Source: Pelodera strongyloides (Eukaryota; Nematoda; Chromadorea; Rhabditida; Rhabditidae). From it: DNA of 64,000 nucleotides. The translations under genes were made by a program, and so were the position numbers. Positions 47,801-59,800 of the stretch are shown here, piece by piece. The notes below the pieces were generated by a model. It saw only the letters and a program-made list of their open reading frames with translations, was not told the origin of the DNA and did not search any database. The stretch lies in NCBI GenBank assembly GCA_036852015.1, contig JAANDG010000295.1:1-64000 (forward strand), written 5' to 3'. Positions within the stretch are counted from its first letter, which is position 1, and every line of letters begins with the position of its first letter.

Positions 47801-50800
47801 GAAATGTTACAATATAATGTTTATTGGCTAAGGGCGGCCTTAATGCTCAATGTGCAATTTGCACATACATTTGAATCATAATGTTTATAGCTGCCAATTA
47901 AATGTTTGTTGCAACGAAGAATTACGCAGATACACACTTAATTTATGCACTTAATTACGCACTTAAACCACTGCATATTTGACGGAAAAGAATTAAAGAA
48001 TAAATATCACCTCGCCGCTCTGAACATTGAGAAATGATTCGAGTTGTCCTGCAGAAGAGAGATCTGCTCCGTCTTCGCCCACAGCTGATGATCTAAAAAA
48101 TAGAGAGAAATTAATATTTTAAATCCGGGACCTTGGACCATAAAAGGACGGATCACACAAGAAAAACATCGCTTGAATCTGTGAAATCCCTGAACCCATC
48201 ATTTCCATATTTATATCAACATGCTGACAATTGTGACTAAATCTCCAGGTTCTCGCGAGCCCAACGAATATGCTGAACCTGACGACGATAGGGCGAATTC
48301 GCGGCGCACGCTGGTGCGATGTCGATTTTCGCGCACAGTCTTCGCGCCGAGTCATCGCCACACTACATCTGTGTTTCTTCCTTGTCAACTAAACTCACCT
48401 AACAGCCAAAAGGGCGTCATCACCGCATTCGAATTTCAGTGTTTCTTGAATTTCCTGCAGAAGAGCAGGATCAATCTTTGAGGAAAGAAGTGCCGTTTCC
48501 ACCTCTTCGCCGAGCTTCAGACAATTATCGATTGACTTTCTGAAAATTAAATATACATATAGTAATTACATAAGTTTGATTACCCAAGTTTGAGGTAATT
48601 ATTCCGCTGTCGTAAGACGAAACGTTGGCAATAAAGACAATTATATCTGTGTCTTTGATGTTTTACTCCGGGAGTCGTAAATGCTCGAAGATCTACCTTG
48701 AATAAGTGCTAATATTTCATAATTCATGCAGTATCCAGTACATCATTCACTCAATACTAGGAATTATTTTCCTTTCCGCAAAGATCGCACACGTTTTTTT
48801 GGGGGAGAAATACCGGAAGAAATAAGGGACACTATTTTTTGATAGTTTGGTTGGCAGCTGATATATTCCTTTGACCTGATGATGTCACTCGACAAAAACG
48901 TTGACAAGCACACATTATCAAACGTCCCAGACCGTACTGAGCGTAAAACGCAAGAAATTGGTTTGAAACTAAATCAATCACCGACCCTTTTTTGAATGCG
49001 ACAATTGCTTCCTTCACGTGTTTATTATTGTCCACATGTGCTTGATAAGCAGAAGTTGTGATGACGAAGCCACGCGGTACTGCGTACTGAATAAAAATAG
49101 TGTATATTTTAAAAAGAAGTGAATATTGCAAACGTAGTATCTATGCTAAACAACGCGTAAAGTCGGCGAAGTGGTCGCGCAAAAAGGTTCCTTACTTAGT
49201 GCGGTCCATGAGGACTTTTATCGAAGAAACCAAATTAAGTTTAAAGCGAAATACCGGCCGGTTTTTGAAACACATCGAGAACATCGGCATTCTTATGCAA
49301 ATGAACATTAATTATAATAAAAAATCGAGCTAAATTCGAGTAACTTATCATAAATATGTAAGAATTCAGTTGTCCACGATACGTTACAAAAACCGCCAGT
49401 ATTTCGCTTTAAATGAATCAAAGAAACAATAAATGAATAATAATATGAGAACTGTGTTAGAGAAAATAAAAATTATGATAATAAATGTATAAATAAACTG
49501 AAGTAATAAGATTCAATATCAAGCTCGAGCTTGACCACAGACGGGATTTACAATTGCGGAGGGGCCATCATCAGTGTGATGCCGCAATTAAAATTCTAAA
49601 CTAAATTAATATAAAGTTGAAATTGTATACTAATTTTTGAGAGTTATTAACTAATAAATAATATAGTAACATTAATACTAGAGTGAGATTTTAGAATTTA
49701 GAATAATGGTAAATGAGAATAAAATTAGAATACTTAGAAGAAATGGTATGAATGGCATTGTAAGTCTTGCTAAGGATGTATTTGATAGTGCTCGTGTTGA
49801 TAAGAGTGCGAGACAGAAGAGAGTGATAGACATGCAGTGACATCTGTAGGTACACGGCCCTCCCGCACTATGTGCGTAGAGTATATTGATCCTAGCTAAC
49901 CTAGCTGTGTAGGGGAACCAAAAAAGTAAGTAAAGAACATAGAAACATTGATAGCAATCTCAAATTGAATGCAACAATTTTAGCATATGCTTTAAGGTAA
50001 GGTCATATTTATGAGTAATGATGGGATATTTGTGCAGTGCTTTGCTAATGTACTCAAAATAAAGCTAAATTCGAGCAAATTGGCATAAATACGTAAGAAT
50101 TCAGTTATCCACGACGCGTTTCAAAAACCGGCCGGTATTTCGCTTTAGGACTGCTTACATTGTGTGACATAGTGGTAAGCTTGGCCAAGTTGCTTCCCTT
50201 GCCTCCAGTAAGCACAGGATCCATGCATTCTCTGTGATGAAAAGCTAGCACGGGACTAGTTACGTTCGTATCTGCAGTGTAACCAAAACGTTGACAACAT
50301 CTACGTTATATATGTCAATCACTTTCCTAATCATATGTTCTAAAAGTCTGGAAAGTACTCTTGTGTGCAATACAAATTCGCTATTGACAACATATGTTTT
50401 AATCGCATATAATACGTATAGATAAGTACTTCGTAAACGTAATTACGGCATACAGAATAGATGTTACACTTACCCGGTGCACTTGTGAACATAATTGCTT
50501 CAGGTCCAGGAAAAGTTGCCATTGTTTGTATGAAAATTGCCGTGCCCTGATGCCCAATGTAGTCAGTTGATATACTGGAAATAATGAAGAACATTGAAGT
50601 TTCACATGTTTTTGTGACACTTGCTGTATAGATAATAAAAGTTAACGAGTAAATAAGACTTGATGTAAATTGCTGTAGTCAAAGTAAAAAAATTCCTACA
50701 AATGAACTGTAGTGTCATGGCCAGTTGTGCTGGTGTAAGTTGCACTGTTCGTGTGTTTGTGTTTCGCCAAAGAGACTCGCTCGTCGCGATCTAAAGTTAA

Positions 50801-53800
50801 AAATAAACGAAATTCATTTAATTATTCCAATTACTCATATGACTCCACCAACAAATTGAACCATGCCGGTTACTGTCTATGTCTCTGCCACTCTATAGCA
50901 AAGCGTACAAATGAAGTGTCAATTATATACGAAAGTATCTAAGTTACCATCCGAGAATCGTATAATGCCTAGTTTCTCTGGGTCGAAGAGTAGGGTATCA
51001 TTGCCGTTACAGTGAAGCGAAGCGACTGAGTGATTCGACTTTGTCAGAATGCCATTTCTGATGTTTATCTGATGATTGTTAAGGTCCTCCGACCTCCAGT
51101 AGAAACGAGTGCCGTCCTTAAATTATGAATAAAGAAATTAGTGGGTGACTATTATTAAAGCGAAATACTGGCCGGTTTTTGAAACGCATCGTAGACAACG
51201 GCATTCTTATGTATTCATGCGAAATGGGGTCTAATTGGGGTCTGTTTTTCATGCTAAATTATGCTAATTTGCATATGACTATGACGCATAAGAATGTTGG
51301 TGCACTCGATGCGTTTCAAAAACCGGCCGGTATTTCGCTTTAAAGCAGAATTGTACCTACTTTGGGAATTTGCATATGAAACGCATGTCATATGTATCCT
51401 ATGTAAATTTGGTGCTGGAAGCTTCGGACGGGTACCAAAAATTTGCATAAGATACTATATGTGTTCCATATTCAAATTTCCCAAAGTAGGTACAATACGG
51501 CTTTATCTTATTATTCCATAAAAAGTATGCATAAAAATACAAACAAGAGAGAGAAATCCTCACATTCAAGAGATCTTGCGGTGTTTATTAGTGTAAGATA
51601 GTCAGGATACAGAGAAAGAGTAGACTATACCTCTGTATATACTGTCATTGAATCAGTTCTTTCCATCTCATCCGTCTCTCTCTTTTCCCTGATCCCTCGG
51701 AAGCGTATCCTCTGAGCATCAGCTCCATTTATAGCCACCTCGCAGTGCAACTCTCCGAATTGAATGAAATCCCTTCTTTGGAAAAGTCTAAGTTAAAGGG
51801 AATATGTAGGCACTCAAAATTAAGCAAAAAAAACGCGAAACTAGCGTTTCCATACCAGACGTTAAGTTAAATAGGCGACTGAATATGTAAATACGAATTT
51901 GCATGCCCTGCATCTTGAATCTTGCTATTTGCCGATATAAGTTGAAATTTGCTCCATCAGACCCAAATTTATGCCACGGGTCTGATTAACGCGTTTACTA
52001 TGGAAAAGGCTAACTTTGTAATTCATTTTCTTTCAAGTGGGTAATTGTAGACAACTTTTGTTATTGTTTCCTTAATGGGGAACACGCATTCTTTAATACA
52101 GCTTAACTTCAAAAAGGGCCTACATATTCCCTTTAATAATGTTTAATTTTTTCTTCTTTTTTTTTGCATATACTCGTGCACGAAAAACTAATTTATTTTC
52201 AGTTTCTGTCTTGAAGTTAATACTTGAAACGTATTGTTTTGGATGATCCTAGATGTGTTTAAATACTTGAAACATATTGTTTTGGATGATCCTATATTGT
52301 TTAAATACTTGAAACATATTGTTTTGGAAGATCCTATATGTGTTTAAATACTTGAAACATATTGTGTAATACTTGAAACGTATTGTTTTGGATGATCCTA
52401 GATGTGTTTAAATACTTGAAACATATTGTTTTATGATCCTATATTGTTTAAATACTTGAAACATATTGTTTTGGATGATCCTATATGTGTTTAAATACTT
52501 GAAAAATATTATTTTGGAAGATCCTATATGTGTTTAAATACTTGAAACATATTGTTTTGGAAGATCCTATATGTGTTTAAAATACTTGAAACATATTGTT
52601 TGGAAAATCCTATATGTGTTTAAATACTTGAAAAATATTGTTTTGGAAGATCTTATATGTGTTTAAATACTTGAAACATATTGTTTTGGATGATCCTATA
52701 TGTGTTTAAATACTTGAAAAATATTGGTTTGGAAGATCCTATATGTGTTTAAATACTTGAAACATATTGTTTTGGAAGATCCTATGTGTGCTCAACTACT
52801 TGAAACATATTGTTTTGGAAGATCCTATATCTGTTTAAATACTTGAAACATATTGTTTTGGAAGATCCTTTATGTGTTTAAATACTTGAAACATATTGTT
52901 TTGGATGATCCTATATGTGTTTAAATACTTGAAACATATTGTTTTGGAAGATCCTATATCTGTTTAAATACTTGAAACATATTGTTTTGAAAGATCCTAT
53001 ATGTGTTTATATACTTGATCATATTGTTTTGGAAGATCCTATATGTGTTTAAATACTTGAAAAATATTGTTTGGAAGATCCTATATGTGTTTAAATACTT
53101 GAAAAATATTGTTTTGGAAGATCCTATATGTGTTTCAATACTTGAAACATATTGTTTTGGAAGATCCTATGTGTGCTTAACTACTTGAAACATATTGTTT
53201 TGGAAGATCCTATATCTGTTTAAATACTTGAAACATATTGTTTTGAAAGATCCTATATGTGTTTAAATACTTGAACATATTGTTTGGAAGATCCTATATG
53301 TGTTTAAATACTTGAAACATATTGTTTTGGATGATCCTATATGTGTTTAAATACTTGAAACATATTGTTTTGGAAGATCCTATATCTGTTTAAATACTTG
53401 AAACATATTGTTTTGAAAGATCCTTTATGTGTTTAAATACTTGAAACATATTGTGTTGGATGATCCTATATGTGTTTAAATACTTGAAACATTGTTTTGG
53501 AAGATCATATATATATATGTTTAAATACTTGAAACATATTGTTTTGGAAGATCCTATATGTGTTTAAATACTTGAAACATATTGTTTTGGATGATCCTAT
53601 ATGTGTTTAAAAACTTGAAACATATTGTTTTGGATGACCCTATATGTGTTTAAATACTTGAAGCTTTGAAAGATCCTATATGTGTTTAAATACTTGAAAC
53701 ATATTGTTTTGGAAGATCCTATATGTGTTTAAATACTTGAAACATATTGTTTTGGAAGATCCTATATGTGTTTAAATACTTGAAACATATTGTTTTGGAT

Positions 53801-56800
53801 GATCCTATATGTGTTTAAATACTTGAAACATATTGTTTTGGATGACCCTATATGTGTTTAAATACTTGAAACATTGGAAGATCCTATATGTGTTTAAAAA
53901 CTTGAAACATATTGTTTTGGATGATCCTATATGTGTTTAAATACTTGAAAGATATTGTTTTGGATGATCCTATATGTGTTTAAAAACTTGAAACATAATG
54001 TTTTGGATGATCCTATATGTGTTTAAATACTTGAAAGATATTGTTTTGGATGATCCTATATGTGTTTAAATACTTGAAAAATATTCTTTTGGAAGTTCCT
54101 ATATGTGTTTAAATACTTGAAACATATTGTTTTGGAAGATCCTATATGTGTTTAAATACTTGAAACATATTGTTTGGAGGATCCTATATCTGTTTAAATA
54201 CTTGAAAAATATTGTTTTGGAAGATCTTATATGTGTTTAAATACTTGAAACATATTGTTTTGGATGATCCTATATGTGTTTAAATACTTGAAACATATTG
54301 TTTTGGAAGATCCTATATCTGTTTAAATACTTGAAACCTATTGTTTTGGAAGGTCCTATATCTGTTTAAATACTTGAAAAATATTGTTTTGGAAGATCTT
54401 ATATGTGTTTAAATACTTGAAAAATATTCTTTTGGAAGTTCCTATATGTGTTTAAATACTTGAAACATATTGTTTTGGAAGATCCTATATGTGTTTAAAT
54501 ACTTGAAACATATTGTTTTGGAAGATCCTATATCTGTTTAAATACTTGAAAAATATTGTTTTGGAAGATGTTATATGTGTTTAAATACTTGAAAAATATT
54601 CTTTTGGAAGTTCCTATATGTGTTTAAATACTTGAAACATATTGTTTTGGAAGATCCTATATGTGTTTAAATACTTGAAACATATTGTTTGGAAGATCCT
54701 ATATGTGTTTAAATACTTGAAAAATATTGTTTTGGAAGATCTTATATGTGTTTAAATACTTGAAACATATTGTTTTGGATGATCCTATATGTGTTTAAAT
54801 ACTTGAAACATATTGTGGAGGGATCCTATATCGTTTAAATACTTGAAAATATTGTTTTGGAAGATCTTATATGTGTTTAAATACTGAAACATATTGTTTT
54901 GGATGATCCTATATGTTTTAAATACTTGAAACATATTGTTTTGGAAGATCCTATATCTGTTTAAATACTTGAAACCTATTGTTTTGGAAGGTCCTATATC
55001 TGTTTAAATACTTGAAAAATATTGTTTTGGAAGATTATATGTGTTTAAATACTTGAAAAATATTTTTTGGAAGATCCTATATGTGTTTAAATACTTGAAA
55101 CATATTGTTTGGAAGATCCTATATGTGTTTAAATACTTGAAACATACTTTTTGTTTTGGAAGATCTTATATGTGTTTAAATACTTGAAAAATATTCTTTT
55201 GGAAGTTCCTATATGTGTTTAAATACTTGTTTTGGAAATATGTGTTTAAATACTTGATATTGTTTGGAAGATCCTATATGTGTTTAAATACTTGAAAAAT
55301 ATTGTTTGGAAGATCTTATATGTGTTTAAATACTTTAAACATATTGTTTTGGAATCTATATGTGTTTAAATACTTGAAACATTTTTTGGAAGATCCTATA
55401 TCTGTTTAAATACTTGAAACATATTGTTTTGGATTAACATCCTTGAAACATAAGATGTGTTTAAAATACTTGATGATCCTACTTGATAAGATCCTATATC
55501 TGTTTAAATACTTGAAACATATTGTTTTGAAAGATCCTATATGTGTTTATATACTTGAACATATTGTTTTGGAAGATCCTATATGTGTTTAAATACTTGA
55601 AACATATTGTTTGGAAGATCCTATTTGTGTTTAAATACTTGAAAAACATTGTTTTGGAAGATCTTATATGTGTTTAAATACTTGAAACATATTGTTTTGG
55701 ATGATCCTATATGTGTTTAAATACTTGAAACATATTGTTTTGGAAGATCCTATATCTGTTTAAATACTTGAAACATATTGTTTTGAAAGATCCTTTATGT
55801 GTTTAAATACTTGAAACATATGTTGGATGATCCTGTATGTGTTTAAATACTTGAAATATTGTTTTGGAAGATCCTGTATGTGTTTAAATACTTGAAACAT
55901 ATTGTTTTGGAAGATCCTATATGTGTTTAAAAACTTGAAACATATTGTTTTGGATGACCCTATATGTGTTTAAATACTTGAAACATATTGTTTTGGAAGA
56001 TCCTATATGTGTTTAAATACTTGAAACATATTGTTTTGGATGATCCTATATGTGTTCAAATACTTGAAACATATTGTTTTGGATGACCCCATATGTGTTT
56101 AAATACTTGAAACATTGGAAGATCCTATATGTGTTTAAATACTTGAAACATTGTTTTGGAAGATCATATATATGTTTAATACTTGAAACATTGTTTTGGA
56201 AGATCCTGTATGTGTTTAAATACTTGAAACATATTGTTTTGGATGATCCAATACGTGTTGAAATACTTGAAACATATTGTTTTGGAAGATCCGATATGTG
56301 TTTAAATACTTGAACATATTGTTTTGGAAGATCCTATATGTGTTTAAAAACTTGAAACATATTGTTTTGGAAGATGATCCTATATGTGTTTAAATACTTG
56401 AAACATATTGTTTTGGATGATCCTATATGTGTTTAAATACTTGAAACATTGGAAGATCCTATATGTGTTTAAATACTTGAAACATTGTTTTGGAAGATCA
56501 TATATATGTTTAAATACTTGAAACATATTGTTTTGGAAGATCCTGTGTGTGTTTAAATACTTGAAACATATTGTTTTTGATGATCCAATACGTGTTTTCT
56601 CGGAAGTTAGACGGAGCTGAATAGGCTAATTATAAACATCAATTGCTACTTAGTTGTACTATACTTTACAGCTTTACCTTCTTATCAACTTCACGTTCTC
56701 GAAAATGTTCAATGGTCGCTTGGCGCAGTTATCCGCAATTACCCGAGGTCCATTTGTGAAGAAGGATCTTGCATCGTGGGTGGGCTTCATCCACCCACGG

Positions 56801-59800
56801 ATCGATATTTTATGTGGCACATCATATTGATCGCTGGAAAAAAATGATTAATAATTTTTCGCGCCTGTGGGCGTATATATATGCTTTGAACTTGGTTAAT
56901 GCGAAGTACTGGCCGGGTTTTTGAAACACATCGAGTACACCAGCATTCTTATGAAGCTAATCTAATGAACAACTTTTTGACAGTTGGAAATGCAATTTTA
57001 TTTTTATAATAAAAAATCGAGCTAAATTCGAGTAACTTATCATAAATATGTAAGAATTAAGTTGTCCACGATACGTTACAAAAACCGCCAGTATTTCGCT
57101 TTAAATGAATCAAAGAAACAATAAATGAATAATAATATGAGAACTGTATTAGAGAAAATAAAAATTATGGTAATAAATGTATAAATAAACTGAAGTAATA
57201 AGATTCAATATCAAGCTCGAGCTTGACCACAGACGGGATTTACAATTGCGGAGGGGCCATCATCAGTGTGATGCCGCAATTAAAATTCTAAACTAAATTA
57301 ATATAAAGTTGAAATTGTATACTAATTTTTGAGAGTTATTAACTAATAAATAATATAGTAACATTAATACTAGAGTGAGATTTTAGAATTTAGAATAATG
57401 GTAAATGAGAATAAAATTAGAATACTTAGATAAAATGGTATGAATGGCATTGTAAGTCTTGCTAAGGATGTATTTGATAGTGCTAGTGTTGATAAGAGTG
57501 CGAGACAGAAGAGAGTGATAGACATGCAGTGACATCTGTAGGTACACGGCCCTCCCGCACTATGTGCGTAGAGTATATTGATCCTAGCTAACCTAGCTGT
57601 GTAGGGGAACCAAATAAGTAAGTAAAGAACATAGAGACATTGATAGCAATCTCAAATTGAATGCAACCATTTTAGCACCAGCCGTTCGAAGAGCCCTACG
57701 GGCTCTTCTCCGACTGGAGGAATTTAAAAAAGGATTGCTACAATTTAAAAAGTTAACTCTCGTCTCTTTCTCCTCCCACACAATCACACGTCTCTGATTG
57801 TGGAAACGTGTAATAATCAGTTTGGATCACCACTCGACTAATGCCACCATGCAAATTTGCTATTGAAGGTGCTGTATGTAGGGCAGAGGATTATCCTTGT
57901 CATAAGCTAGCATAGCTCAGCAGGTAGAGCGTTGGACTGTGAAGCGAGAGATTGGGTGCTGCTGTGGGTTCGAATACTGCCAGCGGCAAAGATTTTGTAT
58001 GTTCCCATTCGATTGTGAATAGAAAATTTTCTTTATGAAAGGATTTCGTTGCGTGCATACAAACAAAAGACCAAGTAAACTCTTCTCCTTTATATAATAA
58101 GATATGCTTTAAGGTAAGGTCATATTTATAAGTAATGATAGGATATTTGTGCAGTGCTTTGCTAATGTACTCAAAATAATAGGTTTAGGGTATTTGTTAG
58201 AGATAAGTTTGCAAACGAATTGCGTAACCTTGGATTTGAAAAAATCTACAGTAGATGTGCATCGATTAATTCTGATTATCTCGCCAATAATACACCTAGT
58301 TTTGATTTTGATACTAATATTACTGTCAAACATAGGGAACCGAACAACATCGAAGGTGTAATCGTCTGTATATTTCCGTGGAATTGCGGTTTTTGACAAA
58401 TCTTTAAGGAGTTGTTTTGACGTAGTTGAATTAAAATTAACTATAATAGCTTACATCATTTCTCCGACGTATCGCACTCTCCATCTACGAAATGCCTCTC
58501 TCATCTCGAGGAGAAGTGGGCCACAGTGGATATACTGGAATCTAGTTTTGTTACTATTGCTTTGAATAGCTGCGTAATTAGCATGGCCCTAAGTAATGGG
58601 CCCTGAGTGGCCCACGTTAGAAATCCGGAAACACGCAGCGCATACCCCCAGCGAACCTTTGGCTATTGCGCGTCGATATCCAGCCCCACGGTCTTTACCG
58701 GCGCTTATGTACCTATACGGTTTACTTTAGTGAAACCTACACACAAAATATTACAGGCTCTATAATGAATGCATGTAGTGTACTGCTTCTGACAGAATTC
58801 TGAAAAGAAAATTTACTTTCTAGAAAGCATTATGTCTATCGAACTATGTAAACAAAGCCTACCGTTTTGGTATCGGAAGTCTTTGAAATCAATCGTTGTG
58901 ACATATACTGTATTCCGCCCTTCAGAAGTATCACTCGACATTCTGTATGAGACTTGTGCACAGAACATTCGATGAAAAGCGCGTCGCCTTCAGGAGTCGA
59001 GGTGGAAATTCGCATGATATCCTTCAAATGAAGCGGAATTCCGGCAGGTTTTTGAAACGCACATTGGACAACTGCTTTCTTGTGCATTTATGCTAAGTTA
59101 CCCGAATTTAACTCGATTTTTTATTCTTATTTATGTTCATTTGCTTAAACTGGATACGAATGCTGGTGCACACGGCGTGTTTCAAAAACCGGCCGGTATT
59201 TCGCTGAAAGAAAATATTACTACATTTTGGTATATTTTCTATAATATTCTTGTGCGTAATATTGATCATGTAACGTTGCGAATTTGATACACACATTTTT
59301 TAACTATACTCAGTTTTTCAACCGGTCAAAATTTCAAACAAATAGGCGCTTTTGAAGAATTTTTCAGATTTGTAAATCTATATTTATAATCGCTCCAAAT
59401 AATTCCCTTTCCGAATAAATTACACTTGAAACATAATAAGATCTCACATTTTCCTTCAATAAATCAGCGTTTTCTTCACTCGCGGATACGGTAATTGCAT
59501 CCTGTGGGGAGTCCGTAAAAGCGGAAAATTTCTGAGGACCCCCTGAAGTAGTAGAACTTACTTTTTGTAATGTCGTAAACAATAATTGTACCCTGGACCC
59601 TGGAAGCCTTGGTAGCTCTTGAAACAGAAACGCAACAATTTTACATTGCTTTTTTGGCAGTCACTTTGAATTTATACGTAGTTTCTCGGCTTTTCATAAA
59701 TAACGGCCGGTTTTTGAAACACATTGTGGATACCTGAATTTTAACGCATTTATGCTAAGTTACTCGAATTTAGCTTGATTTTTTATTCTAATTTATTTTC

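Larger units (their letters stand above)
57006..58178. repeat. Duplicated intron segment, copy B (Helitron-filled)
   Basis: Same sequence as 49318-50050 with few substitutions, split by a 425-bp Helitron. Lies in intron 56834-58454, so two introns of one gene share the segment. Confidence 0.9.

Noticed and set aside
52222..56600. CRISPR-like array
   Set aside because: Repeats are head-to-tail with no unique spacers; this is a minisatellite in a eukaryotic intron.
57593..57787. 64-residue minus-strand ORF with an Arg-rich stretch (SSRRRARRALRTAG)
   Set aside because: It straddles the duplicate/Helitron boundary and the Helitron hairpin, so it is a chance frame.
57906..57984. Functional tRNA-His gene
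   Set aside because: A and B boxes are good but the anticodon and T stems do not pair; more likely a captured pseudogene or SINE head.
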